From Aselliscus stoliczkanus (taxonomy: Eukaryota; Chordata; Mammalia; Chiroptera; Hipposideridae), in assembly GCA_033961575.1 (NCBI GenBank), contig CM066737.1, positions 87,974,271 to 88,038,270 on the forward strand: DNA of 64,000 nucleotides, given 5' to 3'. The number at the start of each line of letters is the position of its first letter. The first letter of the stretch is position 1. This document shows positions 23,100-36,359 of this stretch, piece by piece. Below the pieces are notes generated by a model. The model was not told the origin of the DNA and ran no database searches. It was given only the letters and a program-made list of their open reading frames with translations. Both the position numbers and the translations under genes were made by a program.

Positions 23100-24140
23100 T
23101 GATATTATTTTTACTCTAATGCTTTACAAATTATTTTCCTGATGTAGCATTTACCATTATTACCTTATTTTTTGATGTTTCTTATAAGTAGATTATAAAT
23201 GGACTGTGTATTTTATTCCATTCTGACAATATTTCTCATCTTTTAATGGGGTAATTCAGCCAACTTCACTATTATTATGATCACTCATAATTATATAATT
23301 CTTAAAATTCCTTCTATCATTTTTTATGGTTATTCCTTTATTTCCTCTTGTACCTTGTCTATAATTTTGTAATTTGTTATCTTTATTGCACTGCATGGCA
23401 TCCCTCACCTTATTGCAGGTAACTTTGAAGTTATATTCTGCATTTCCATTTTACTAATGCTTAGTTTCTTATTTTTAACAATTTTTTACCCTATATTTCT
23501 ATATTTACACTAAAATTAAATAACAACATTGCTCTCCTCACTAATATGATTTACTCTGCTACTCCTCATTCTTTTCAAGCCAAGATAAAATCCTTGAAAA
23601 ACCAATCATTTATAATTTTAGTTACTTATTACTATTGTTTTCACTTACAGTATTATCTAGTTCAAGAAATATATTATCACCCAAATTACACTTACAATAT
23701 CATTGCTCTATTAAATTTAATGAGAACCTCACACAGTTCATTGTTCACCACTCTTTTTACTCTTTATTTCCCCATTTAGAAATCTTTATCATATTTTGTT
23801 TTTCATTTGATTGGGAAACTTGAGAAATTGTCTCATAAAAAATGCATAAGGATGAATACTTTTTAAATTCTTGTATTTTCAAAATGGTCTTTTGTGCTCA
23901 TAATGATGGATTTTGGGGGTAATAATAGCATTCTTGAGTCTCTCCCCTCTTGTTTAATAGTGTCTAGACTGTGGAAAACCCTCTTCTAGTTTCCATTGTG
24001 TTGTAACTTCCACTATCTCCTAGCTTCCATTGTTGCACATGAGAATTCTGAGGCTGGCCCTAGTTTCATTTTTTTTTAACTTTTCTCTTTTGCTCAAATT
24101 CTATAAGATGCTCCCAGCCCCATTCCTCATAGTTCAAAAA
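23100..24140. other. AT-rich intronic sequence, possibly old L1
   Basis: T-rich sequence with no clear repeat boundary. Its composition resembles antisense L1, but I cannot match phrases with confidence. Confidence 0.4.
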
Positions 24141-24144
24141 TTCC

Positions 24145-24455
24145 ATTATAGAAAAAGTAGAGAAACCATATGATTTCACTGATATGTGGGATATAAAACT
24201 GAAAACAGCAAAGGAACAAGACAAACTAATGAAGAAACAGAAACTCATAGACACAAACAACAGTTTAGTGATTACCAGAAGTTAAGGAGGGAGGACAGTG
24301 GTAGATGAGGGTAAAAGGGATCAAATATGTGTATCGAACTGACTCTAGGTGGTGAACACACAATGTGATATATAGATGGTCTATTACAGAATTGTACACC
24401 TGAAACCTATGTAACTTTATTATCCACTGTCATCCCAATAAACTTTAATTTTAAA
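24145..24455 (+). mobile_element. L1 3' end, sense
   Basis: CATATGATTTCACTGATATG, GAAACAGAAACTCATAGACA, GTACACCTGAAACCTATGTA and CATCCCAATAAACTTTAAT follow L1 3'-end order and finish in an A-rich tail. It is 5' truncated. Confidence 0.8.
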
Positions 24456-25014
24456 AAAATTCACAAGGATATGATTCAAAATGTTTCTAAATATGTGTCT
24501 TTTATTCTTTAATACTTCTTGGTACTTGAGTAACATTTTTAACTATAGCTAAAAAAATCAATATTTTTAGCTCAGTAAAATTTTATCTTACAATTATTTT
24601 AATAATTACTTCTTTTCCATATGTTCTATTTTCTCACTTTGATACTATATTCTTTTCATAGTAGATGTCCTGATTCTATCCTACAACTTTCTTATCTTTT
24701 CACTTATGATTCCAATTTCTTTCTATTTTTCCTGTGTTGCGGGATACTTCTGGTTGTTCATCCAGAACCCATGTTTTATTTTTAGCAATGACTACTATGT
24801 GTTCCAAATCATCTATTGAATTTTTAAAAAACAGGTATCAGGCTTTCTGTGGCCTAGTATTATCTTTACAATGCTTCTCACTTCATTTTACTAAAGCTCT
24901 CTTGTGGTTCTTCTAGTATATAACCTATATGGACTCTCAGCTTTGTTTCCCTTCTTCAGTCCCTTGTGTCTTCTGAAATGGCCTGTGTTCTTTTTTGTTT
25001 TTTTATGTCTAGAG

Positions 25015-25253
25015 CAGGGGTCAGCAAACTTTTGAGACAGAAGAGCCAATCCTGTCCCTCACAACAATTTAAAAATTATTTGAGAGCCATAAATATATTT
25101 TTACATAATCACCATTATGCGAATAGTATCCTTTAAAAATTTTATAAATGAAACTATGATAGTTTCATTTGCATTTTCAATTTGACTTCAGAGCCATATG
25201 TACGTACCCAAAGAACCTCATGACGCTCGCGAGCCGCAGTTTGCCAACCCCTG
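25015..25253 (+). mobile_element. Non-autonomous hAT transposon
   Basis: 239 bp with inverted ends: CAGGGGTCAGCAAACTTTTG at the left and the reverse complement CAGGGGTTGGCAAACTGCGG at the right. Flanking 8-mers GTCTAGAG (25007-25014) and GTCTAGTA (25254-25261) agree at the first six positions, as expected for a hAT 8-bp duplication. The element at 60144-60364 has similar ends but a different interior. Confidence 0.85.
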
Positions 25254-25875
25254 GTCTAGTAATCTCTGCATGAAGCAACCTAGCAGGTCAAATACATCTT
25301 AAATCAATTGCCTCCCACAAATCTCCCCACATACCTATGTGGATATCATCATATCCATAGTTTCTGTCCCAGACTATGCCAGAGATTTACATATATTTTA
25401 AAGACCACCAGTTCATGAACTTTCTCTCTCCACCTATACTTCTTTTCTATAATTTGAGTCCCTGATACATGCATTCTACTAGATTCTAGTAGTTAGTCAT
25501 GGCTACTTGGGAGGTTGAGTCTACTCAGATGTAAGGGAGACAGAAAATGTTGTATATGAAGTAATATTCTCATCATCTCAACATTTCCATACTGTGTGTA
25601 TGTACACACACAGAGGCACACTCACACATACATATATGTACCGGGGGGTGCCAAAAAATGTATACACATGACTTGTATTCAACTTTTGATATCAGTATAT
25701 ATTTAGTATTATAATTTAACATAGTTTTTTCCTTTCTTAAAATGAACCTCTGTTTATGCATAAATTAATATGATTTTATCAGATAAATAATGCGTATATG
25801 TTTATATGCTTCACAATAGCTGCTTTTATTAATTAACTTCATCAGAGTTGAGTGAGGTTACTTAGAGATTGAGGA

Positions 25876-25877
<2 letters not shown>

Positions 25878-25929
<52 letters not shown>
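25878..25929. repeat. (AT)26 microsatellite
   Basis: 52 bases of uninterrupted AT. Confidence 0.97.
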
Positions 25930-25931
<2 letters not shown>

Positions 25932-27071
25932 CAGCTTAATAAAATCCATCAGATGTGGTATAACAAATTGATTGAATCTTCAGCTTTTGACATTTTAAAT
26001 TGAATTTACTAGCCAGTCTAAATTGTCTTTGTGAGGAAAACTATAAATCTAGATATGCTACAATTGTTTTCTAATACATATACTGCTAGTATTAATATTT
26101 TTCACATGAAAGTAAAGAGCCTAGTTTGCATTATTGACTTTCTGTATTATTAAAAATTGGACACTGTAGTGTATTTTATCTCCTTGGCAACCAAATTTTT
26201 AATTGTATTTTCTTTTAAATACTTTAGATTTAAATTTAAATAGTCACATGTAGTTAAGGACTACCATATTGGATATGTACTTATAGGCATCTTTACTGTC
26301 ACACTTCTATTAAAGTAAAAGTCTCATTCAAAAGCAGAATCACTGCACATGCATATTCCGACATAAGTACTTCGTTGCCACATTAAATAATCTAGAGATA
26401 ATTGATGGCCAGATTTTCTGAGATTTTTTTCTTGTGTTAATTTTATTTTCACATGAAATTAATGTATGTGTGTATGTATATGTGTGTTAATTTTCACATG
26501 TGAATATATTAAAAATCTCCATGTATTCCAAAACTGACATATTAGGATAGCTTACTATCAAAAAATACATACTGAATATATAAATTAATAGTTTTACATG
26601 AAGAGTTTTGGAACAGTTAGCTGGCTTAAAAAGATTTATTGACTGCAAGTCTTCTCAGACATTTCAATTTGCTAATAGGCATTGTAGACCTCCATGAAGG
26701 GGCTAACATTAATATCCAAAACTTTTCTGTATACAAATATGCCAGATAATTGTATCTTTTTTGTTCACAAATAATGAGTTACATCAATATCTGAGAGGCA
26801 ACTTAAAAGTCAAGATGTGCATGTGTAATAGCATTTAGTTAATGTTCATTAAACAGGAGAAATGCGACATAGTGAAATCAGAAATACCTCTTAAATTTAT
26901 GTCAATAAAGATTACATTAAGAAATCAAGAAAATATTTCTGTTTGAATTCTGGGAGTTTCAAAGAAATTCAAGAAATATTTTTGATAACCTACTATATGC
27001 CACATATAATGTATGAGTCTTTGCTGCATTTATTTTACATTGTATGGTGCCTAGCATATATAACCTTATTT
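25930..27071. other. Intronic sequence, no clear feature
   Basis: AT-rich. A TGTGTTAATTTTCACATG-type phrase is repeated imperfectly near 26430-26505. A short piece near 26965-27010 resembles an antisense L2 end. Confidence 0.45.
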
Positions 27072-27173
27072 ATTTTTTTGAGGGCAGTGTCACTGGCCCT
27101 CACATGTGGGACCCGAACCAGGGCCGCTGGCATCCCAAGCCAGCTCTTAACCACTGTGCCACATGGCCAGCCC
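27072..27173 (-). mobile_element. tRNA-derived SINE, family A, antisense
   Basis: ATTTTTTTGAGGGCAGTGTC to GCCACATGGCCAGCCC, flanked by a 12-bp perfect duplication ATAACCTTATTT (27060-27071 and 27174-27185). Confidence 0.92.
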
Positions 27174-27185
27174 ATAACCTTATTT

Positions 27186-30100
27186 GTTAAATTGTCATGT
27201 TATTTGACTAGTGATTTCTTAAAAGGAAGCTATCTATGTTGGTGTTTATGTTTTGGCGCTTACCTTGGTGGGAACCAAAGCACTTTTGTTTCACAGCACA
27301 CAACAATTAGTGACTAGAATTCTACCAAGTTACTAATTTATGTTAATTCATTGAAATTCCTTATTAAAATGCAGATCGTATCATCTGAAGGATAACACTT
27401 TAAACCACTATAAGCCATTAACACATTATTGAGATTCAGTTTATCAGTTTAATTAGATGGTAATTTAGCTTGGCTCTGAGGAATTAGGTAAATTTGAAGG
27501 TGTGGAAGAGAAGAATTAACATGAGGCAGATCAATGAGTAGGTCCAGCTCACTGAGACCATGTTATACAGGACGCTATACTTACCTGGTCTCTTAGAAGT
27601 AGGATGTACTTAAAAATTGGCAAATCCCACTTCACCTGCCCATCTCTCACTGACAGCCTGCCCTGCTCCCAAAACATGTATTCTAACTTTAGAAAATAAA
27701 TAATGTGACTATAAAGGATGATCTTCTACAATATTTTACTCTGGTTATTTTATATATTTTGTGTTTTATGTTTCTTAACAAGAGGTAAATTATATGATTA
27801 ATACCATTTGTTGATCAATGACTTAATGTGTCATTCAAGAGTTGAGCTGCCCTTTTTTGTTTCATAGCTCGACATAGGTAATTTTCTCAATGATGCAATC
27901 AAGGGTGGGAATACCTAAGAGCAAACCTGTTTCATTCCTATTTCCTTTGTAAGATCAAAACCAATCCATTTGGACTCATTAGGCAGATTATTCAAGGTCT
28001 TTTTGACTAGTGACTTCATTAAAAGCACCAAGGCCGAGAGTACTGTCAGAATGCTAGTATTGCCATGCCATTTATGTGTATGCAAAACAGTGAACAGGAA
28101 AATGTAACCCGTACCTATCTCAGCTGTCATATTCTTTTTTGTATGCCTTACTGGTTGAGTCTTTTATTCTCTCTGTGGATTAATGCAGTGGGTTTTTTTT
28201 TGTTTTGTTTTGTTTTGCCAAATTTGCTTATGTTTGCCTTTTTAGGCTTGCGATTTCTAGAAATGATTGAGGGCAAATAAAAATAGCTCAACTGTCCTTC
28301 TTACTGTAATGATCCCTAGAAGGAACCTTAATTGTCTTTCTCTAAAGACTTTTGTCACTAGGAGAGAGATCTACCTCCTAGCCATTAATTTCCATGAAAT
28401 TTATGACCCATTAGAACCCATATAAAGCCTGTAATCCTATTTGGGATTTACATACCACTGTATTATTATTTTTAAATAATCTATGATATTTAAGAATGCC
28501 CTTTTGAGGAAAGATAATCTGATATCAGTTAACATATTTTCATATCATGACTTTAAATCATTAATAAATGATTGTTTTATTTTAAAGGTTTGGCACATGT
28601 TTTTCTTTATTAACACTAACAGAGTAAAAAAAAAAAAGCTCCATCACTGTATTACTTTTTTTGTCCAGATACTAGTCTATTTTTGTTAGTTAGACTTTGA
28701 AGGCATTGACATATCTTCTATATGCCACATTTATACTAGATATCTAGGTAGTTTTAAGGGATATATCAAAATAATATGGCATATAGCACATTTTCCTTCT
28801 TCAAATTTTTGGCCTCATAACTCATAAATATGCCAGTATCCACAACCCATTTGAAACTTTTATATTGAGGAGAAAGAAGTCCTTTCAATCACGGAGGAAA
28901 GCATATTGCTTTAAAAACTTAGATGTAATGCACTATTTGTTTGAAAACAGGATTGCCTTCATTTCACATTATGTGGCCCTTCAAGAAACAAATTTGATAA
29001 TATTGTATGTCAACTATAGTTGAAATATAAAAGGTCCCAATGGAGAAGAAAAAATAAATTTTCACAGTCTTCCCCAAAAAAGAAAGACATTTTAAATAAT
29101 AAAAAGAATGTGATAACTAACGTTTCAGAGAAACAAAAGTTATTTTTTTTTTGAAAACTTGATGAGTGTTACCTACATAGCTGAAAATCAGGAAACTGTT
29201 TTTACCTCAACTTTAGGTGTTGCAAATCATATTTTTGTCCTATAATAATATTTTTAAGCATCAATTGAGCTTTTCACTTCTTAATAAAAAATAGTTACTT
29301 CGAGGTTTTCTTCCATATCTCTTGATTTTCATTCCCGGAAAGTGAGGACAGTGTATTCTTTTGGGTATATGTCATTAGAAAGGAATATGAACAGAGAGAA
29401 ATGAAATGAATTAGTATGGCTATAGCACTTCCTTGCTAATGACTCATGAATATCTATAATGATATAAGGTGGTAAAGAACATTAACAAAAGCAAGTCCAT
29501 TTTCAAAAGGTTAGACAGGATTTGTACACATCAGAATTCAGAAGGAGATAATTATTCAAGGCAGAGTTAATGAAATTCAAATGAAAAGGCAAAATCTGAA
29601 TATGAGTGCATGAGTTTTGCATAAAGAAGAGAAAATGAACATGATACTTCCAATTACACTGATTTTTTTAAGTAACTGGCTGAAATTTTTATTAAACCAA
29701 ACTGAAAGTCATTCAAAGAATATAGCTTATTCATTATAGATGCACATGACTGTGTCAAAAGGAATGATGTATTTTAAGGAGTAGATAGTAAACTAGGTCT
29801 CCAAACGTCTGACTCTCTTGATTAAATTTTTAACAGTTTCTTATATATGAAAATTATGATACATCTCTCTAAAAATCTATTACATATACATCTGTATATT
29901 AAAAAATCTGTTAGAACTTCATAATAAATGAGAATATTCAAAATTTATAAAACTGAGTTTCCTAGAAAATGAGGTGATCATTTCCCAATGATATCAAAGC
30001 ATTATTTTGAAATGTTTTTTATTTTTCATAAAAGTTCACAGGATTATTCCTTAGGTTTCCCTATTCAGCTGATATGTACCACTTCACTTTTCTTGTCTAC

Positions 30101-31660
30101 GATGGCTGGATTCTATGTATCAACATAATAGGAGGAGCTAAATCTTCCAATAGATCAGATTTTATTCAATGTATTGAATGTGTGATACTAACCTTTTATA
30201 AGTTAACTTACAAAATACAGCTGTATCAGTACCCACAGGTAATTGTAACTGGAAGACATTTAGGAATTATAGGCATTGCCATTTAATTTATTTTGCAAAA
30301 GAAAAAATAGAAAGATTACTCATTTATCAGTAGTTAAGGACAGCTAATATTACAGTATTTTTCCAATAAGATCTTTTCTAAAGTGATAGAATATACCTTT
30401 CTATTTCTTTGTTTGCTTTCATCAGCCATAACAGCTTTAGTTTTTCTAAATGGGTTGGAGAATCTTATCATGCTATGTCTGAGCATGGAGTGAATAGGAG
30501 GCAGCATAGCTAGTCCACTAATTTCCATGAATTTACACCCATTGCTCTAAGATTTATGTATGATAGACTTGAAAATAATCATAGTAAGCATATATATTAT
30601 TAATAGAAGGTGCCCTACCTGCAATACAGTGGCTAATGATTCTTTGAAGGTATTACAATGAGGTTAATAAAGGCTTCATCTTTAAAGAAAAAGAAAAGCA
30701 AAAATGGTTTTTAGAACCCAATAGAAAACTTCAATTATTTGAAGAATTCTGGATTTAAATAGATACCACATAACATTTTCCTAAAAGAGACTTCCTTTAA
30801 AATACAGGCAAAAATGTTTTTTTTCCTTTGATGTGCTAATGCGTATTTATAATGAGGAAAAGAAGTACATGAATTGATATGCAATAAAAGAATCTATGAC
30901 ATACACATATAGTCCAGTGATGCAAAACTCAACACATGAGAAACCAGAGCACAGTGTGTTCTGGTTCTTAAAGCCCTGGGTTAAGGCTACAGACGATGCT
31001 GGATCTTCTTTCTGAGACACAGCACTCTGATCTTCAGAGCTGTATGGTCAGAATTCATTACTGTTTAAATAAATCTCATTTTTATATAATGTTCCTCTAT
31101 GCAAAACGAAATATCATTAGCTACAAACACCAAAGATTTAGAAATGTAGGTTTTAAATTATATAGAGGAAATTAAATCCAGGGCAATAGTGCAATATGAG
31201 TTTATCTTTATTGTATTTAACTGTTCAGTTAAGTTCCTTGCTATCTATCACCCATAGTTACTATGACACTGATATGAATTTAAGACAGCTGAGAACATCT
31301 CAAATGTATGTAATGAAGATCTAGGATACTATATTTCAAAAAAGAACTAGAAAGAAGATATAAAAAAGTTAGAATCATTTTCCTTTTAAGAGAAAATAAT
31401 GATAACAGATATTAAAGGCTTTTGAAACTCATTGATTTTTTAAAAAATAAGACAGATATTTTCTAAATATTTTGAAGATAAGTCTCATTCTAAAACAATC
31501 CTTTTGGTTAAACAAAAATGCATACATACATGCATACATATATACATACCTATATATGAGAGAGAGAATATTACTTTACTTCTACCCAACTCTGTCCCTC
31601 ATAACAAAAGCTACTATTCTATAAAAACATACAGGTATGAAATGCATATAATTAAGAAGG
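27186..31660. other. Intronic sequence, mostly unique
   Basis: 4.5 kb of AT-rich DNA in which I recognise no repeat family and no gene. It is the longest such stretch in intron 41 and the best place in the window to look for conserved non-coding sequence. Confidence 0.5.
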
Positions 31661-31664
31661 ACGA

Positions 31665-31780
31665 GGGCCGGCTGTGTGGCGTGGTGGTTAAGAGCTGGCT
31701 TGGGAAGCCAGCGGCCCCGGTTCGGGTCTCACATATGAGGGCCAGTGACACTGCCCTCAAAAATATAAAAAATAAATAAA
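31665..31780 (+). mobile_element. tRNA-derived SINE, family A, sense
   Basis: GGGCCGGCTGTGTGGCGTGG, the arm GGCTTGGGAAGCCAGCGGCC, B-box-like GGTTCGGGTC and the end CACTGCCCTCAAAAA, with an (AAAT)n-like tail. The flanks AAGAAGGAC and AAAAAGGAC are a probable duplication. Confidence 0.9.
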
Positions 31781-31799
31781 TAAAAAGGACTATAACCAT

Positions 31800-33495
31800 G
31801 CTATTATATAAAATTCATATAGGAAATATTCTTGTTTCAGATAATGTAGAACTATCTTACCCTCTGGAATTAAAGCAACTAATGTAAATAAAACAGACAA
31901 ACTTATTAACTTGGCAATTTTTATTCAGAACAATAGTTACCAGTCTAATGGAATATATGAAAGTCACAGTAAATTTGCTAGAATTGTGTTGTTTACTGGT
32001 TAGTGTTAGTGGAAACTGCAAATTCAAATAGCCTGCTGATTTATTTTTCTTTTAAATTGGTGAAATGAGGAGATAGAGAATTTCGATGTAAGAATCTATG
32101 GTTAAATCTATGAATTGACCTCATCAAACTGTAGCCCAAAATTCTAATATTTCAAATGGAAAATTAGAAGTGTGTATAGATAATCATTCCATTGATCATG
32201 AAGGAATATGTGTCATGTATTTGGTCAAATCTGCACATGAAACCAAACTTTGTAAAAGGTATCATTGTGTAATTTAAGCTAAATTATGTAATTCTGTGAA
32301 TGTGCAGTGCTGTAAGTAGATGAGAAATTGGAATTATAATTAATTTATTTTTATATTACGTAAGAATTGAGTACAATCATCCTGTATCTGAGAAATTAAA
32401 ATGAAAGTGTAAAATGAACCACCTTTTAATTTTCTCATCTTTGAGTGGCTTCAGTTTGGGATCCTAAACTCTGCTTAATTACATTACTGAAACAATGAGG
32501 ATGGCTGTCCAGTTGTAAATGGCTGTGTTAGCATGCTTACTATCGCAACTTCCCCAGAGACCCTGCTCCTTCTATCCTTAGCTGACCCCATCAACAGGCA
32601 GGTGGCAGTTGATCAATTCAAAACAAAGTTACTGGGAAACTAATTTCAGTTACAAGAGTTTTGCTGCTTATAGTGTAGACAGAAGGTAGCAGGGGTCATC
32701 TATCTTTATGAATTTGTACATCAAATAGTATCTATTTCTTCCTTTTATAAGAAATAGAGAAAGAGGCACTACTGGCCAGGTCCAAAAGGACTCTGACCTC
32801 CAAATGTCCACCACGCCTACCACTTGAATGCCAGGTAGGAAGGTAGAGATGCGGGAGAGATGGGTGCTGCCTTAGAATTTAGGGCTTTCTGGAGTTCTTA
32901 TTAAAATGTGAATTCCACCTTCAGTCCTAATCATCTAGGTCCTTAATTAGCAGCCTAACTTAGCAACAAACTAGCATCAAAGAGAGCACCCGGTGTTTGG
33001 AATTTGGAGGAGAGGACTGCTTAGTAGTAAGGCACATACCTGCCAAAACACTTTGCCCCTCTTGTACCTGTCAATATAGGAGGTGGGGGATGGAGTTCTG
33101 GAAAGGTTCCTTTGGTATAAATACCACAGATGTAGAGTTTCCACCTCCCCCATCCTACCCCATACCAACTGACTACTCCAGTAATTTAAAGTTCTATTTT
33201 TAAAAAACAGTTGTCAAAATTACCCTTTTCGTAGGGTATATCTGTTTCTCTTATGACCTTATGGCTCTTGGTCTTTCATCCTTCTATTCATGGTGCTGAT
33301 GTGTATGTATCTCTTATTATAAAAGGTGCTAGCATTTTTTGGAAGGAGAGGGTATATAAAGAATAACCCTTTTACTAGATTGACACATTTTTATCCACTT
33401 TCAGCCCTCTGTCAGCTATAAACTGGAATCTGTATAAACTCAGTGGAGGTCTTTATATTATTAGGAAGCTAAAAGAATTGTTCTTTTGTATATCT
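31800..33495. other. Intron 41, 3' end, no feature recognised
   Basis: Unique-looking AT-rich sequence leading to exon 42. The part at 32780-33180 is richer in G and C, but I see no exon-like frame there. Confidence 0.5.
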
Positions 33496-33502
33496 ATACC
33501 AG

Positions 33503-33697
33503 CACACTGTCCATGAAGAATCGGTGATGGTGATGACGGAAGAGATGCCTTTGGAAATTTCTTATGTGCCTTCTACTTATCTGACTGAGATCACTCATGT
33601 CTCACAAGCTCTATCAGAAGTGGAACAACTTCTTAATGCTCCTGACCTCTGTGCTAAAGATTTTGAAGATCTCTTTAAACAAGAGGAGTCTCTAAAG
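33503..33697 (+). CDS. DMD: Dystrophin exon 42 (repeat 15/16 linker and start of repeat 16)
   Basis: 195 bp, 65 codons, phase 0 at both ends. It starts HTVHEESVMVMTEEMPLEIS and ends DLFKQEESLK. The acceptor AG is at 33501-33502 and the donor GTAAAA starts at 33698. By recalled human numbering it covers about residues 1975-2039. Its first part is the non-helical linker between spectrin-like repeats 15 and 16; the rest begins repeat 16. Repeats 16 and 17 are the published nNOS-anchoring part of dystrophin. Against the human sequence as I recall it, most changes cluster in the first 14 residues (VREETMMVMTED becoming VHEESVMVMTEE), plus Leu to Ser in QALSEVEQ. The frame is open and in-frame skipping would be possible. 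Confidence 0.97.
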
Positions 33698-35990
33698 GTA
33701 AAAGCAAAGCATTTTCATTTAGATTTGACAAGATGATCACAGCAGTCATTGGCGGTACCAAAACAGTTGATTAATGTGTATAAAATGAAGGCATTTTGAC
33801 TTATTCATGGAATTCTTAAAGCACTTGATAGGATGGTTAGCTTTAGAAATCTGGGGTAGAAAGAAACATGGAAATTCAAAGAGGTGTTTTATAATATTTA
33901 ACATGGAGAGACCTCCTAAAACAAAGGAACACACAAAAAAATAATGGTTTGACATACATTTTCGGCAGGGGAGCTCACCCCAAAAATAAAGCTTTAATAG
34001 AGGAACGGTTTATTCCCAACTGAAACATTATTTTACTTTCTTCTCCCATAAAAAGGGAAATTAGACGAGGTTTTAGATTACATCAATTATTTATTGTTAT
34101 AGTTTTGTATTTGCCACTTACACATATTCGATTTCAAATTTGTGTCAGTATCCATACAACACGATATGAAATCTATTGAAATTGAATAGAAAGCAATAAA
34201 ATATTTCCTTTAAAATTACCAGGCAAAAGCTACCAATGAAATTCAGCTGTTTTCAAATCACCAACTACAATTCTGAATTCCAACCTAAGTCAAAACATGA
34301 TGAGAAAATAGGCTCTGAATGTTAGTGAGAAGTATCTGAAGATAAATGAATATAGCATCAAGGAAATATATATAATAATGTATGTCTCAAGATAATTTTT
34401 GTGATCATACATTTTACACTCAAAATGAAATATTAGAGTATAGCCGAGCAGGGTATTTTCTAATGCAAATTGCATAAAATTATATACAGAAGATGAATTT
34501 GCTCTCAGTAGCACGTATTAACCAGAGTATTTTGTACTCTAAATGATTTGTTGAAAGCTCATTCCGTATTGCACATTTATCTGCATAAGTCTACAAATAG
34601 ATAAGGCTATTTGTTTGTTTTGGAAATCAGAATTGCAATATCTTGAGTGTCTTGAGTTTTATGTCTTGCATTATATCAAATAAGCTATAAAATTACACAC
34701 TCAAGTAAAATACAAGATGCATGGCTCTCTGGAACTACTCCATCCATTTTGGTATGGTGCTATTTCTTATTCTTTCTAAAGTAAAAGTCAAATCGCTGAT
34801 GACTACAATGAAGGAAAGAAACCCAATCCATTGATAAAGGAGACATGCCAGCATTCCTATCATTATTCACATTAACTAATTTCTCATGACAACCCAGTTT
34901 GTAAGTTCATCATTGTCATTCCACATGTAAATCACTGCTAATGAGCTAATATTCATTCCTTTCCATGTTCATGGACACATGGGTCAGGAGAGCAGTGACC
35001 CTAAACTTATTAAGTTGCCAATTGAATATCTTTGTCTTGGTACATCTTGACCTGGCACTCTCAGAATGGTGGGCCCCTGGCTATCCTCATAGCTAATGAT
35101 TTGTTTTCCAGATATATTGAATAATATTAGAGCTGACACCGATTGTGATGGTATCGATGACTATGTTTTGTAAAAAGGGATTGCAGATTTAATTTAACGG
35201 GGTTATTGAATCCTCATTAGATGTAGTTTTGAGCATAATTCCATCTCACTCCCAACAGATCTGCAGCAGGCAAATGGGCTTCCTGCCTTTGTGGGCTTTT
35301 TGAAGAGGGATAGTTTTGATCTCAGTCTTTTCAATGAATATGTATTTCCTCTTAAAGGCATTCATCTTTGTCATTATCCAGTAGTAAAAATAGAAAGGGA
35401 GCGCATAAATTGTACAGCTGCTGGTTGGAAAGGTTTGGAATTAAATTGTGGTTGATTTTATTTCTGACAGATTTGCATGAATCAAATTATGGAACTGTAG
35501 TAGGTATCGCTGTGGTTTAACATACATATTTCTTGCAAGTGCAAGGCAACACAAATAACATGATAAGTTAAAATCATTATTTTCTCAACAAGATCTAACT
35601 AATATAGCACATATGATTTTCATCAATATATTGAATTAGAAAGCTACCTAATCATTTTGACAAGGCCTAAGCAGATAAACCCTTATTTACATATGGAAAC
35701 CTGCATTTAATAGCTAATACACTAGCTGAGGCACAACTAGTGGTGAATGAGGGCCTTCTACCTAAGTAATATTTATCCTCATATTAAAGCCAATTTAGCA
35801 TTGTGAATCAATTCATTGTGATTGTTTATGTGTAAAAAGTTAACATTCATTTCAAAAAGAATAGTACCCTAATTTTGAAAGAATTATTTTTTTGAAAGTT
35901 TTGATCAACATTTGGAATAACTTACGCTTTATTTTTAAGAAAAAAGTCGATAGCCAATATCATTTGATAAAATATGACTACTATATGAAA
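33698..35990. other. Intronic sequence after exon 42, no feature recognised
   Basis: 2.3 kb without recognisable repeats. This low repeat load near the exon is similar to that around exon 41. Confidence 0.5.
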
Positions 35991-35999
35991 TCATCAAAT

Positions 36000-36250
36000 C
36001 TTGCTTTAGAGTACTTCATATGAAAGTATGAACATAAAACAGTAGAATGGTGGTTTCCAGAGGCTAGGGAGAGGAAATGGGGAATAGCTATTCAGTGGTA
36101 TAAAATTTCAGTTATACAAGGTGAATACGTTCCAGAGATCTGTTGTACACCATTGTGCCTATAGTAACAATACTGTATGGCACACTGAGAATTTTGTTAA
36201 GAGGGTAGATCTCATGTAAAGTGCGCTTATCAGAATAAAAAATTAAAGTA
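36000..36250 (+). mobile_element. Old L1 3' end, sense
   Basis: AGAATGGTGGTTTCCAGAGG, GGTATAAAATTTCAGTTATA and GTGCGCTTATCAGAATAAAA are L1M-type 3'UTR phrases in the right order. Older than the L1 at 24145. Confidence 0.7.
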
Positions 36251-36359
36251 ATAAAGTATGAACCCTGACAGTTTTAGCATCACACACTTCAAGTTTCCAC
36301 AAGTTGTGCCTCTGAGAGCTTTAAATATTAAAACTCTTGTCATGAAAGCAGGAATGATT

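Larger units (their letters stand above)
20505..23100 (-). mobile_element. L1 element, antisense, with most of ORF2 deleted
   Basis: Read on the minus strand from 23100 down: a 5'UTR-like GC-richer part (23090-22720), ORF1 (about 22700-21900), the start of the ORF2 endonuclease region (about 21850-21572), then an abrupt join to L1 3'UTR (21565 down to 20505). The join reads TTGCTGGGTCTTTCTTTGAC on the + strand. The rest of ORF2, including reverse transcriptase, is missing. The 3'UTR holds about 145-bp repeat units (20867-21008 and 21033-21178) plus a further TTCAGGTGTACA unit at 20555. The element cannot be autonomous. The limits are approximate and no clear flanking duplication was found. 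Confidence 0.75.
598..33502 (+). other. DMD: Intron 41, complete (32.9 kb)
   Basis: Bounded by donor GTGAGT at 598 and acceptor AG at 33501-33502. The length is in the same class as the human intron, about 32 kb as I recall. It contains the SINE, L1, L2, MIR, MITE and hAT copies listed separately and no other gene that I can support. The pyrimidine tract before exon 42 is weak (TTCTTTTGTATATCTATACC). Confidence 0.95.
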
